A DNA stretch of 63,844 bases, taken from positions 1 to 63,844 of the forward strand of contig JAQGDQ010000781.1 in the NCBI GenBank assembly GCA_030141605.1, given 5' to 3'. Numbering within the stretch: position 1 is the first letter of the stretch; each line of letters opens with the position of its first letter. Below the pieces are notes generated by a model that had not been told where the DNA came from, did not search any database, and saw nothing but the letters and a program-made list of their open reading frames with translations. The DNA comes from Tubiluchus corallicola. Taxonomy: Eukaryota; Priapulida; Priapulimorpha; Priapulimorphida; Tubiluchidae. The position numbers and the translations under genes were made by a program. Positions 23,944 to 35,630 of the stretch are shown piece after piece.

Positions 23944-24057
23944 TTGTTGATAATTGCCAGTCTGACTCTTGTAAAAATGGAGGCACATGTAGAAATGGAG
24001 TGAACTCTTTCACCTGTGATTGTCCATCTGGATACATTGGAGATGATTGTGCAGAAG
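23944..24057 (+). CDS. Gene A exon: EGF-like 18
   Basis: Phase 1 to 1, 114 nt. VVDNC-QSDS-C-KNGGT-C-RNGVNSFT-C-D-C-PSGYIGDD-C. Divergent singleton; acceptor ttttttgcag. Confidence 0.9.
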
Positions 24058-25961
24058 GTATGTGTAATTGTCACTTTGCAACATTAGTGACTGCTGATGT
24101 AGTCTATTTCATTACTTTCATTTCAGAAACATTTTTTGTTTTATTTTTACAGTAAAATATCAATCCTTTATTTTTAAGATGGGTCAGCACGTATTTTGTG
24201 CTCGAAAACGTTTTTCTTGAAAAGCAAGGGCTACTTGAAATGTTTTTAGTCACGTGACCAGTTGAAAATGTTTCATGACTCTGTGAATGTATTGCAAAAA
24301 CTATAAAGTGAACATCAACTTTAGTTCTCACGTCTGTAATTACTCTATTAAACATGAATGTTATTTAAACATTTTATTTTTGATACGATCCCCGTGGATT
24401 GTTTTAACATTATTTAAATATTGTTTAATTATGTGTTCACAATTGTACCCACACGCCACGTAGAGGGCAGGAAAAGTGTAGAAAAACGATCCGATCTTTT
24501 ATATTCAAAAAAATTTTCTCCCTCCTTTTTATTTTGAAAAGAGGTGTGACAAGGTAGAAAAATTATCCGGCGTTTTCTCTTACAAAAAACTTCGCCATAT
24601 TTGTTCTTTTCTGAAAATTTCTTTCACTGCTGCACAAGGGTTTGTGAATCCTTATTTTGACCTAGAAAACCTGCTGGAAAATATCCAATGGTGTAATTCA
24701 AACTTAGAATGCTCTTATGAGTACAAAAAGTGCTGCAAAAGTATTACTACTGATCATGCACTTCTTTAGAAAACGAAAGCATAAAACCAATGTTGGATAT
24801 TTCTCAAGTACTTAAAGCGGGCAGACATTTTGTGGCAAATCTTGAATCTTATTCTTGTGTCTTTTTTGTAGAAAAAATTTTGAATAAATTGTAATATAGT
24901 AACTATCATTATACTATTATAGTAACTATTATTAAGTAAACCATTTATGTCTATGGTTCATTTGTTGTAAATACTGTTTTCATTTCTGTAGTTTATTTGT
25001 TATTATTTTCATATCTTTGCTTCATTTGACGTACACTTTGTTTTTGTCTCTATGATAAACTTGTTAGATAGGTACTATGTTTACAATTCATTTTTACCTA
25101 TGACGTTCCCTTGTTCATGTAATGTGACCTAGAAGTTCATCGAATTCACTTCGAATTTACTTGAATGTTTTTTCAGAATTTATTGCTGTGTTGTATATAT
25201 AAAAAGCAAACAAATATCGTTTAACTGACGTTTTAAAGTTGTAAATGTTACTATGATACTTTATATTGGGGGTTTTACAACTTAAAATCCTACTCTCCTT
25301 ACGAATATTCAATATATTTTATTATAAATTTACTATTATCATCTCCTTTCCACACCTTTATTTTGCTGTTTTTCGTGTTTCTGTCTTAGTGATTTGCGGC
25401 TGACACTGGCCATTTATACTAGAATTCTGTTTAAATGAAAGAACATGTCACTCAGTATGGTTGGGTTTATTTTACCGTTATCTCTTAAACTTAGAAAAAA
25501 ACAAAAAAACTCTCGATAAAGCATAGGTTATACTCTACCACGGAACAGAAATTTTCAGATGTGGTGGTAGCTACTACTAGCTTATGAAGTAACTGGGAAA
25601 CATTATCGTGTCTCATAAATACATCGTGGTTTTGCTTACGCGAGCATCATCTAATTCAAAGTTCCACAGCTTATCTAATGTTCACACCTTATCTAAATAT
25701 TTTAAAAAATATCTATTTTTGTAAAAATTTATATTATTTTTGTGGAAGATAAATAGTGCAGTACTTTTTTTCAAGTACGAATATGACATTGGCAGAAGAG
25801 TTGGCATTAAAAATGGGCAGGAAACGGGAAACTATCGTGACATTAAAGCCAATCGAGATTTTACTAATTACACAAAGCTCTTTTTATTGCATTTTTATTT
25901 CTAAAGTCCTTCTAATATTTTTCGCAAACATTGAAATTAATTGTTTGTTTTGACTTTCTAG
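24058..25961. other. Intron, about 1.9 kb, no gene seen
   Basis: AT-rich sequence without a supportable exon. No terminal repeats or protein similarity noted. Confidence 0.4.
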
Positions 25962-26072
25962 ATTATGATGAATGTTCGTCAAATCCTTGTCTTAATGGCA
26001 CTTGTAAAAATCTAGAGAATAAGTACACGTGCGACTGTAATGATGGTTTTGAAGGACATAATTGTGACGAAG
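25962..26072 (+). CDS. Gene A exon: EGF-like 19
   Basis: Phase 1 to 1, 111 nt. [35 protein letters not shown]. Short C2-C3 loop. A hAT-like MITE sits 30 bp after its donor. Confidence 0.92.
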
Positions 26073-26102
26073 GTAAAATAGCTTTTCGAATTCACTTGTC
26101 AG

Positions 26103-26476
26103 TAGGGGTGAGCTTCGAACGCTCGAATTCGATTCGAACGAGTTTTTTAGTTCGAACTCGATTCGAATCCAATACTATAGATTCGAATAATTCAGCAATT
26201 CAATCACACATGTTCTTTATCACTAAAACAATTGAAACATCATGCAATTAGCATAATATAGCTGTGATTTCTGCGCACAATTTTAAAGAAATTACTAGTC
26301 GTTTTATTGCAGAACAAAATCTGGTGATATGCACGATCTTTGTAAGACTCATTTTTGGAGGTGGTTCGAAAACTTGTTCGAAAATCTTTCGATCTCAATT
26401 CGATTCGGTTCGAATTCGAAACACTGAAGTTCGGTTCGATTCGAATTCGCTTTCTGGTAGAGAATGCTCACCCCTA
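26103..26476. mobile_element. hAT-like MITE, 8-bp TSD
   Basis: 374 bp with ends TAGGGGTGAGC and (read inward) TAGGGGTGAGC. Flanks CTTGTCAG (26095-26102) and CTTCTCAG (26477-26484) match at 7 of 8. Interior is rich in ttcgaattcgaa palindromic motifs. Confidence 0.85.
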
Positions 26477-26935
26477 CTTCTCAGGCATATATCATATGTA
26501 TACCTATCATCTTTTGAAAATAAATAATAATTGCACTAACTTTCTGGGCATTAACAAGGCCTATCTTGAAAAGAATACATCCTTAACACAAGCTAGTAAA
26601 CAGCTAATAATCAGCAGAGTCTTTATATTTAGCTGTATGGACTGTATGGAATGTTTGAACATTATTTTGCGCACTATTAGCATACACTGTGCAATCAGAC
26701 AACAGTTTATTTCACCCTTTTTAATAAGAGTCCATTTACCTTTTTGCCAAAACTGTTTGTGGTTTGCTATGGCAGTCTGATTTGCTAAAGTAGGTCAAGC
26801 TTACTTTAAATGATAGTAACCATTACCATGCAAACAAAATTAAAAACATGTCACGAAAGACTAATAAAGTGATTATTTTCTACATTGCATAAATTCCCAC
26901 TAATAATAATATAACACAATAATAATAATAATAAT
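26477..26935. other. Intron, no gene seen
   Basis: No exon. The open frame over 26355-26780 partly overlaps the MITE and shows no domain. Confidence 0.4.
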
Positions 26936-26937
26936 AT

Positions 26938-27140
26938 AATATGATATGATATGATGTGATGTGATGTGATGTGATGTGATGTGACGTGACGTGACGTGAC
27001 GTGACGTGACGTGACGTGACGTGACGTGACGTGACGTGACGTGACGTGACGTGACGTGACATGACATGACATGACATGACATGACATGACATGACATGAC
27101 ATGACATGACATGACATGATATGATATGATATAATATAAT
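26938..27140. repeat. Pentanucleotide satellite TGAYR, graded variants
   Basis: Blocks of TGATA, TGATG, TGACG (about 16 units, 26981-27060), TGACA (about 11 units) and TGATA again. It ends about 40 bp before the acceptor of EGF 20. Confidence 0.93.
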
Positions 27141-27181
27141 CTATTTTAATCACATCTAACAACTTGTATTGTTACTTTTAG

Positions 27182-27292
27182 ATACTAATGAATGTTCATC
27201 AAATCCTTGCTATCACGGTTCCTGCAATAATCTAAACAACAGATACAATTGCACTTGTGATCCTGGCTATCAAGGAACGAGATGCAATGAAG
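27182..27292 (+). CDS. Gene A exon: EGF-like 20
   Basis: Phase 1 to 1, 111 nt. DTNEC-SSNP-C-YHGS-C-NNLNNRYN-C-T-C-DPGYQGTR-C. Confidence 0.92.
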
Positions 27293-27293
27293 G

Positions 27294-27850
27294 TAAATTA
27301 TTCGTTTTTCAAACAATTGTGGCTTACATCATAACACAAGAATTATTTAAAGAACAAAAACTTTCACAACTGCCGAATTTTGTTCAGTGCCAACTTAATG
27401 CTTGCCACAGATGTATTATCAATGATTGTATGTTTGTTGTTTATTTTAAAAGACTGTGTTATATAAGATTGCCGTTACAAATACAATTAAAAGCGTATGG
27501 TGTAAAACTTCCGTTTTTATTAAATTAAAGTTGTTACTGGATGGATCATTTCCAAACCATAGACACCAACATTGTCGCGAGAAACATGGTAGCATTTTTA
27601 ACAATTACATGAAGCAGTTTCTATTCCCCGAAAAATTTCATGAAACAATAATACATAATACATAACAATAATACATAAATGTGCCAGTAAACCAGACAAT
27701 TATAATTGTAACTAAGTTATAATTCGAAACTTATCACTATTAAATTCTACCACATTGCTTTCGTAAATTGACAAATTTGCTTTCATATTAACTATAGTCT
27801 GTACAAGAACTGCACCTTACGATATTTATGCATTTATAAAACATTAAATA
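27294..27850. other. Intron, no gene seen
   Basis: AT-rich intron; short cataataatacataa-like repeats near 27650. Nothing coding. Confidence 0.4.
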
Positions 27851-28356
27851 TAATTTCGTTGGAATCCTTCTGTCTCGGAAGACAGTGGAATGTGCGCCAA
27901 GAGAGTCAGTTATTGATCATACTGGAGCTGCAGCGTCGACTGTGGCTGAACAGTGCGATCCTTGAACGTCTCCAGGGCGCACGCCTGGGCAAGGTGTATG
28001 GAGATCCTGAGTTGCCCGGACAACAGGAACCCCCTCTCTTCCTCCCTGGTGTAGTCCAAAGGAAAGCGATACGTTTGGCACCAGGTTGGCTGCAGGAGCT
28101 GCCAGAGTCGGTGAGCATGCTGCAGTGGTCCGCCTTAGGGGCTCCACTCCTGATTTGGAAGGTTTACTCCTGCAGGAGCTGCCAGAGTCAGTGAGCATTC
28201 TGCACTGGTCCGCCTTCGGGTCTCCACTCCTGATTTGGAAGGTTTACTCCTTTAGACATCGCCATTGGGTCACATGACCTACTCTGCCCTCTAGCCGTTG
28301 GCTGCTTGTGCAGCTCCTCCGCCTAGTGTCGAGAAACATTGTGGGCATCCCACAAG
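27850..28356 (-). repeat. GC-rich insert with 80-bp direct duplication, next to 5S-like unit
   Basis: Clearly GC-richer than its surroundings. An 80-bp unit starting ctgcaggagctgccagagtc occurs at 28090-28169 and 28170-28249. It directly abuts the 3' end of the 5S-like sequence, so both may be one insertion (a 5S-headed SINE or similar). Confidence 0.55.
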
Positions 28357-28475
28357 CCTACAGCACCTGGTATTCTTTAAGCGATCACCCATCCAAGTAC
28401 TAACCAGGCTCTACGTTGCTTAACTTCGGTGATCAGACGAGAACCGGCGTGAATTATCAAATCACAATGCTTAAC
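28357..28475 (-). rRNA. 5S rRNA-like sequence (probably pseudogene or SINE head)
   Basis: Minus strand carries ctcgtctgatcaccgaagtt, then gcctggttagtacttggatg and an end ccaggtgctgtaggct: the conserved body, box C and 3' stem of eukaryotic 5S rRNA. The 5' 40 bases are diverged and do not pair properly with the 3' end, and no T-run terminator follows. A single copy within an intron suggests a 5S-derived repeat rather than a working gene. Confidence 0.75.
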
Positions 28476-28732
28476 CTTATTATAGTGCCTTTTCACTAGC
28501 TCACTGTGGGTTAGACATAACTATCTTTTTTTAGGTATTAAGAAGTGTTCCATTTTTTTGTCAAGCTAGAGATACATGTAGTAATAAAGTCATGTCATAC
28601 ATAATTTTTTGTGCTGCTGAATAGTGGGTACATTGAAGTCAAATGCTTAGTTTGCAACGCCATTATTATAAGAGTACAATTAAAAAACAAACGTTAATAT
28701 TGTTAACTGTTTTGATGTTTTAATTTTGTTAG

Positions 28733-28843
28733 ATATTGATGAATGTCTGTCAAACCCTTGTGTTAAAGGTTCGTGCAATAACCATGTGAATAAATACACG
28801 TGTACTTGTGAAGCTGGTTATGAAGGCTATAATTGCAGTCAAG
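28733..28843 (+). CDS. Gene A exon: EGF-like 21
   Basis: Phase 1 to 1, 111 nt. [35 protein letters not shown]. Confidence 0.92.
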
Positions 28844-28925
28844 GTAAAATTGTGCACAACTTTTAAGTGAACATGCTGTTTACAAATCTACATCATTAAT
28901 AATTATATATTTCACGTAAACGTTA

Positions 28926-29510
28926 CAGGAGGGATGTGCAAACCGCTTGCGACCCACCGAGAGATCTTGTGCGGCCCGGGGGGGGGGGGGGTGAATTCAG
29001 CCACAGGGATCAGCAAGGTATTTGCAGCAGAAGTCTGCGCCATGATCGCAAAGATAGTGCGTGTAGTTTTTTCCACTAGATCCGGTAGCAAGACGGTTGT
29101 CACTGTCAGACGTGACAAAATTTCACGTTGCTCACTTGAAACAAAAAACGATGTAATCATGCAACACAGCAAACATCCACTGAAGCTGCCATTGAAACTC
29201 TCAAACATGCAAGAAATGCAAGAAGCAATCTGATTGGCTGCTGGAAAGACAAATCAGCCAATCTTTAGGCTTCAAGTATCGGGCTGGTTGATCGGCCGTA
29301 TCGTCGTCTTGGTCATAGCAGGTAGATCGTTTTGATCTGGTTGTTTTACAAAATATATTATAAATGATTAAATTATAAACAAAATTATAAAATAACCAAG
29401 TCAAAATGATCTACCTATTAAAACTAAGAAGACGACTGGGCAGATCAATATGTAAGTAGCCAGCAAGCTGAAAAAGTGTAGTCACCCCTGATATAGCAGA
29501 TTCCCAGATT
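28926..29510. mobile_element. Possible hAT-derived element plus small foldback
   Basis: Starts gatgtgcaaaccgcttgcga and ttgtgcggcccgggg, a style seen in hAT-derived repeats; a TIR-like cacccctg lies near 29490. A 45-bp inverted pair (29307-29350 vs 29394-29436) with an AT-rich spacer lies inside. No target duplication established. Confidence 0.35.
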
Positions 29511-29969
29511 TTAGTTTCAGCTTAGGCTCAGTAGTACATGCCTCAATCAGTGGCTGTTTTACTGTTTCACCAGGTGTAGTGTTCTTATAGATCAGAATCA
29601 TGGATAAGAAAAAGAGGAAGATTGAAGAAGAACATCGAGTATTTCAAGGCAGATTAATAAACACTGAACTACACAGACTGTGTGATACACTGTACTAATA
29701 TGCATTGTAATAAAATTACCACTATCTGATATGGAAGTTGAAATCTAGGGTTTTAAAAAAATTAATAACATCTAGGATTGTTTTCTTGAGTGTAGTAGTT
29801 ATGATGTGCTCAGATCCGATGCAGGAAATTTGTTATTAGGTCCTACTTTTCTTGGCTTCTTGACGAAACTGCATGCAGCTGGAATAGCGGAAAAGTCTAA
29901 TATAGCCCAGATAGTCAGATAATTTACACATCCCTGCGTTACAGCATTTCATGGACCTGTAGCAGCTTA

Positions 29970-30200
29970 TAGAGTGGACCACTAACTCTCAAATACAGCA
30001 TGTAGCTATGCAGAAAATTGTGATTGGTAATTGTCAAAATATCTGCTCAAATAGCAGAAGTTATGGGTTCGAGGCTCACAGTAGTGAAAAACTGTTTTAG
30101 ACTTTCTTTTTTACGTATTGATTTCATACGTTTATATGGCAGAAGAATAATAAAAAAGCAACCAGTGAAATATTGGTGTTGTATCAATTTATGTAACAAG
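29970..30200 (+). repeat. tRNA-derived SINE-like repeat
   Basis: Carries a B-box-like gggttcgaggctc near 30067 and is repeated near 32380-32590, before related EGF exons. A weaker relative lies at 30810-30990. Confidence 0.45.
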
Positions 30201-30322
30201 TAAGACATGCATGATTTAAATGACTCTTGCTTTTATTTAAACATGAAGTTATAGAACGAAATTTTGAGAAAAAACAGTTGACAATTTTTATTGGATGATG
30301 ATTGTTATTGTGAATATTTCAG

Positions 30323-30433
30323 ATATTGATGAATGCTTATCGAAACCCTGCATTCACGGCTCATGCACACAGGGTGTTAATAATTACACCTGCACTTGTG
30401 AAGCAGGATACAAAGGACGTAATTGTACAGAAG
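30323..30433 (+). CDS. Gene A exon: EGF-like 22
   Basis: Phase 1 to 1, 111 nt. [35 protein letters not shown]. Paralog of EGF 23 and 27, with matching upstream intron. Confidence 0.93.
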
Positions 30434-31098
30434 GTACTTCGTTATTAACTGTCAGGATCTATAGCTATATATATATCCAGATATATTGGTTATTAATCAC
30501 AGATTGCTAATTAATTCCTGTTTAACTGCACAAAAGCAGTGTCATAAAGCTGTTGTTGATATATATGTTTTATTTGACCATATATGGTTAAGAAAAAGTA
30601 TTATGAGAATCTTACTAATGCATATTGTAGTGCACAATAATTTACCGACAACTTTTAGCTAGACTTCAGTTTTGTTGCAACTCACCAAGAGAACTGAAAA
30701 CCCTGAGCAGATTTGAGCCTACGTAATCATAAACTATTTACTCTCTACTCAATCAGAACAGCTTAGAGAGCAAGATCCTAAATCTGAACGGTAGCATGTT
30801 TCTACGCTGACAATAGTGGTTGGCAGTTCTCAGGACAGCTGTCCAAATAGTAGAAGGTTTGCTTTCGAGACCAAAGTGGAGTGCAACATATTTTTAAAAA
30901 AATTTCCTTATTATTGATGTCATATGCTTATGAGGCCAAAGAAATTGTAAAAAGTAACTAGTATAATATTGGTGTTGTATCAATTTACGTAACAAATAAG
31001 ACACGTGATTTAAATGTGTCTTGCTCATATCTCCTATCAAATCTAAAATATTTAGACAGTTTTCAGTGGATGATGGTTGGTAATTGTGAATATTTCAG

Positions 31099-31209
31099 AT
31101 ATTGATGAATGCTTATCGAAGCCCTGCATTCATGGTACTTGCACACAGAGTGTTAATAATTACACCTGCACCTGTGAAACAGGATACAAAGGACGTAATT
31201 GTACAGAAG
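31099..31209 (+). CDS. Gene A exon: EGF-like 23
   Basis: Phase 1 to 1, 111 nt. [24 protein letters not shown], last loop ETGYKGRN. First exon of cassette copy 1. Confidence 0.93.
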
Positions 31210-31388
31210 GTATTTCGTCATTAACTGTCACAATCTATTTAGGTACATGCAACCAGATATGTTCGTTATCAATACAACCGAGATTCGTAACTCGTGTTCT
31301 TATGCAACCAATGAGTAATAGAATAGAGTTCTGAAAAAATCATTGACAATTTTCAGTGCTTGATCAGTATTTATTGTGAATATTTTAG

Positions 31389-31499
31389 ATATTGATGAAT
31401 GCTTATCAAATCCCTGCATTCACGGCACATGCACGCAAGGAATCAATAATTTCACCTGTACCTGTGAAACAGGATACAAAGGACATGACTGTGCTGAAG
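31389..31499 (+). CDS. Gene A exon: EGF-like 24
   Basis: Phase 1 to 1, 111 nt. [24 protein letters not shown], last loop ETGYKGHD. Confidence 0.93.
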
Positions 31500-31680
31500 G
31501 TATTTTGGTATTTACTCTGCAATATAAGTAACTGCAACTTTCTTATTATTACAGCAAACATAAAAAACGGCAGCTTTGAACTACTATGTACTAACTGACT
31601 CTTTTTTGCAACAGTTTTTTGAAAGAATTAAGTGTGTCTACATTTATTTTTAATAAATTGTATTTATTGTATATGTTTAG

Positions 31681-31794
31681 ATATTGATGATTGCTCGCCT
31701 AATCCTTGCAAGAATGGAGCTACGTGTGTAGATAAAGTCAACAACTACACTTGTTTGTGTGTCCAGGGATATGCTGGAGCCAATTGTGACCAAG
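31681..31794 (+). CDS. Gene A exon: EGF-like 25
   Basis: Phase 1 to 1, 114 nt. [25 protein letters not shown], last loop VQGYAGAN. Confidence 0.93.
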
Positions 31795-32129
31795 GTACAG
31801 TTTGTATAATATTTGATACTATCGAGTTTCTTGTTAAAAATCAGATCTGTATATGACCTAAAAATATATATATATATATATCAGCACGAAGCATTACTTT
31901 TGATTAGAATAGAGTTTTTATTTAAATATATTTTACAAAATTTGAGCAAAGACTTGATATAAAGAAATGAGTTTAAACAGTTTGTAAGTAAGAAAAAGTA
32001 TTATTGGCATTGTGGAAAGCCATAATGCAGAACTACAGTGGATTATTAATCATTTTTAATTTGGCTTCAGTTTTGTAAAAAAAATACTTGACAGTCTGAA
32101 AACACTGTTTTATAATTGTTTTTATTTAG

Positions 32130-32246
32130 ATGTTAATGATTGCTCGTGTAATCCTTGCCTGAATGGAGGTACTTGTACAGATGTTGGCGTCAATAAATAC
32201 AGTTGTTCTTGTGCGGCTGGATATACAGGAGTGAACTGTGAAGAAG
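32130..32246 (+). CDS. Gene A exon: EGF-like 26 (seven cysteines)
   Basis: Phase 1 to 1, 117 nt. [16 protein letters not shown]. Last exon of cassette copy 1; protein equals EGF 17. Confidence 0.93.
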
Positions 32247-32683
32247 GTAATGATCGTCAGTAGACATGTTGACATGTATTACTCGTGTATACATAGGTTT
32301 AGTAACCTGTTGCAGAAATTAGTTACTTAGCCATACTATTTGTTATATTGACCATGTCAGGCAGCAGTAAAAATAACGTAATTGTGGTTGGTAATTGTAA
32401 AAATATCTGCTCAAATAGTAGAAGTTATAGGTTCGAGGCTCACTGTAGCGCAAAACTGTTTTAGACTTTCTTTTTTAAGTATTGATTTCAAACGTTTATA
32501 TGGCAAAAGAATAACAAAAAAGCAACCAGAGTAATATTAGTGTTGTATCAATTTATGTAACAAGTAAAACATGCATGATTTAAAGCATGATTTTATTGCA
32601 ACAATAAGTTATGGAACGAAATTTTGAAAAAAATATGTAGACAGGTTTCATTGGATGATGATTGTTAGTTGTGAATATTTCAG

Positions 32684-32794
32684 ATATTGATGAATGCTTA
32701 TCGAAGCCCTGCATTCATGGTACTTGCAGACAGGGAGTTAATAATTACACCTGCACTTGTGAAGCAGCATACAAAGGACGTAACTGTACAGAAG
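32684..32794 (+). CDS. Gene A exon: EGF-like 27
   Basis: Phase 1 to 1, 111 nt. [24 protein letters not shown], last loop EAAYKGRN: the glycine conserved before the aromatic residue is alanine. First exon of cassette copy 2. Confidence 0.92.
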
Positions 32795-32973
32795 GTATTT
32801 CGTCATTAACTGTCACAATCTATATGTATATGCGTCCAGATATGTTCGTTATCAATACGACCGAGATTCGTAACTCGTGTTCTTATGCAACCAACAAGTA
32901 ATAGAATAAAGTTCTGAAAAAATCACTGACAATTTTCAGTGCTTGATCACAGTATTTATTGTGAATATTTCAG

Positions 32974-33084
32974 ATATTGATGAATGTTTATCAAATCCCT
33001 GCATTCATGGCTCATGCACACAGGGTGTTAATAATTTCACCTGCACCTGTGAAACAGGATACAAAGGACATGACTGTGCTGAAG
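32974..33084 (+). CDS. Gene A exon: EGF-like 28
   Basis: Phase 1 to 1, 111 nt. [24 protein letters not shown], last loop ETGYKGHD. Confidence 0.93.
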
Positions 33085-33260
33085 GTATTTTGGTATTTAC
33101 TCTGCAATATAAGTAACTACAACTTTCTTATTATTACAGCAAACAGCAAACGGTAGCTTTGAACTACTATGTACTAACTGACTCTTTTTGCAATAGTTCT
33201 TTGCAATAATTCAGTGTGTCTACCATTGTTTTTAATTTATTATATTTATTTTTTGTTTAG

Positions 33261-33374
33261 ATATTGATGATTGCTCGCCTAATCCTTGTAAGAATGGAGC
33301 TAAATGTGTAGATAAAATTAACAACTACACCTGTTTGTGTGTCCAGGGATTTGCTGGAGCCAATTGTGACCAAG
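33261..33374 (+). CDS. Gene A exon: EGF-like 29
   Basis: Phase 1 to 1, 114 nt. [16 protein letters not shown]: lysine replaces the O-fucose threonine. Donor GTCTAG is weak, as for EGF 16. Confidence 0.9.
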
Positions 33375-33690
33375 GTCTAGTTTATATAATATTTGATACT
33401 AGTTTGTTGCTAAATATCAGATCTGGAGACTTAAAAGTCATAATATAAATATATATATATATATATATCAGCATGAAGCATTACTTTTGATTAGAATAAA
33501 GTTTTTATTTAAATATATTTTACAAAATTTGAGCAGAGACTTAATATAAAGAAATGAGTTTAAACAGTTTGTAAGTAAGAAAAAGTATTATGGATATTGT
33601 GGAAACCCACAACACAGACCTACAGTGCATTATTAATCATTTTTAACTGAAATATAGGTCAGAAAACGCTGTATTTTGTTTTTTATTTAG

Positions 33691-33807
33691 ATGTTAATGA
33701 TTGCTCGTGTAATCCTTGTGCAAATGGAGGTACTTGTACAGACGTTGGTGTCAATAAATACAGTTGTTCTTGTGTGGCTGGATACACAGGAGTCAACTGT
33801 GAAGAAG
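33691..33807 (+). CDS. Gene A exon: EGF-like 30 (seven cysteines)
   Basis: Phase 1 to 1, 117 nt. [16 protein letters not shown], last loop VAGYTGVN. Last exon of cassette copy 2. Confidence 0.93.
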
Positions 33808-33808
33808 G

Positions 33809-34407
33809 TAAAGATTGTCAGTAGATATGTTTGCATGTTCCGCATGTGCAACATAGATTCAGTCACTGGTTGTAGGTAAATATTGTCAATAGACATGTTG
33901 ACATGTATTACTCATGTATACACATGTTTAGTCACTGGTTGCAGAAATTAGTTACTTAGCCACACTATTGGTTATATTGACCATGTCAGGCAGCAGTAAA
34001 AATAACGTAGTTGCTTACGTATGCAGAAAATGTTGCAAGTCCGAATTTCCAGTCTGAATGCAAATAAAAAGAGTTTTAACATTAAAAATTTAATATGACA
34101 AAGATTTTTTCTATTTGTGAGCAGCCAAAGTAATACACATTAAAACATTTGAAACATTAGTAAATTTTCTGTAGAACATTTAGTACATTGGAAATAGTTG
34201 TCTCTATGCCAGGAAAGCCGCATATAAATTAAAAGGTGCAAGACAGATTTGCAATCCAAGGACTAGTGTTGTTAGTCCTGGATCCCAGAATAAGTGTAAA
34301 AAGGAAAACCTGTGTGAAGGAAGCTATACTTATTGCCCTTTAATAAAGAACTTTTGCTTCCTTCTTAAAAATCCAACTACATTTTAATTGTTTTCAATTT
34401 CTTCTAG
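33809..34407. other. Intron, no gene; shared with the intron after EGF 17
   Basis: Matches 22950-23570 in blocks (for example gttagtcctggatcccag), supporting block duplication; no coding content. Confidence 0.5.
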
Positions 34408-34521
34408 ATATCAATGAATGCTTATCAATTCCTTGCCAGAATGGAGCAACATGTAACAACGAAATCAACAAGTACACTTGTACTTGTGCTGATGGATATA
34501 CTGGGCCTAAATGTGAACAAG
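34408..34521 (+). CDS. Gene A exon: EGF-like 31
   Basis: Phase 1 to 1, 114 nt. [16 protein letters not shown], last loop ADGYTGPK. Protein equal to EGF 5; the flanking introns match the 15-18 kb array. Confidence 0.93.
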
Positions 34522-34714
34522 GTACTGTTTCATGAAGACAATGAAAAATAACATTGGCATTATCATTATGTTCAAATGTAGAATCTATGGTGTCTTTTTT
34601 GAAGCAAACAACCTTTTTGCTTTCTCAATTTTTGAATTCTGTTTCTGAGAGAATAACCTATATTTCCTTCTTGAAAATCCAACTACATTTTAATTGCTTT
34701 TCATTTTCTTCTAG

Positions 34715-34828
34715 ATATCAATGAATGCTCATCAACTCCCTGCCAGAATGGAGCAACATGTAACAATGAATTGAACAAATACACTTGCACTTGTGCTGAT
34801 GGATATACTGGGCCTAAATGTGAACAAG
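34715..34828 (+). CDS. Gene A exon: EGF-like 32
   Basis: Phase 1 to 1, 114 nt. [25 protein letters not shown], last loop ADGYTGPK. Protein equal to EGF 6 and 7. Confidence 0.93.
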
Positions 34829-35019
34829 GTATTGTTTCATGAAAACTATGAAAAATACACAACGGTAATATGCCTCACAGCTGAAATTATAGTGTCTTTT
34901 CTGCAAAACATTATCTTTTCCAAGCTTTCAATTTGAAACACATTTTCTCAAAGCCATTACTCTTGCTTCCTTCTTGAAAATCTAACAACATTTTAATTTT
35001 CTTTTTCATTTTCCTTTAG

Positions 35020-35139
35020 AAATCAATGAATGTTCATCAGCACCTTGCCAGAACGGAGCAACATGTAAAAACGAAATCAACAAGTACACTTGTACTTGTG
35101 CTGATGGATACACTGGAGCTAACTGTGAAGAAATATTGG
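35020..35139 (+). CDS. Gene A exon: EGF-like 33, shifted donor
   Basis: Phase 1 to 1, 120 nt. [25 protein letters not shown]. The usual donor at GAAGAAG|GT is gone (gaagaaatattggg); the next GT (GTAAAC) six bases on keeps phase 1 and adds two residues (EEILG). Confidence 0.85.
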
Positions 35140-35240
35140 GTAAACTAAATTTTTTATGACTTTTGGTCAATTCATGTAAAATTGCATAAACAGAACTCAC
35201 TTTTTTGTAGCATTTTTCAAAATTTAGCAATAATTTCTAG

Positions 35241-35333
35241 CAGATTTTTGGGCAACTTTGGTTGTAAACAAAGAACTCAATAAATGCACTTGTCCTTGTA
35301 CTGCTGGATATACTGCAAGTAACTGTGGACAAA
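35241..35333 (+). CDS. Gene A candidate exon: half EGF (34), in frame
   Basis: The first half of an EGF exon, with cysteines 1-3, is deleted. What is left reads NKELNKCTCPC and TAGYTASNCGQ. Acceptor ttctag and an A|GT donor remain, and the 93-nt length keeps phase 1 to 1, so it could still be spliced in. It may equally be skipped. Confidence 0.5.
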
Positions 35334-35630
35334 GTATTCACGAAAACAACGTGAATAAAGCAGCAATTTATTACAATCCTGGGTTTATGAGGTTCAATTT
35401 GGAAGGCACCACCTTGACCAGATGCCACTACGCTGAGCCCCTGAGATACTGAGCAGTTTATACAAGCATTTAGTTGGCATCTCCATCACCCATGTGACAA
35501 AAAACATTAGTTCTTTGTTTCCTTTTAGATGCAAAAATTTTATACGTTTCTCTGTTACTACAAGTGTCATTAGTTTTTCTTTCCCGACGTCCTACTTTAT
35601 GCATTTTCTTACGTAAAATATTTTCTCTAG

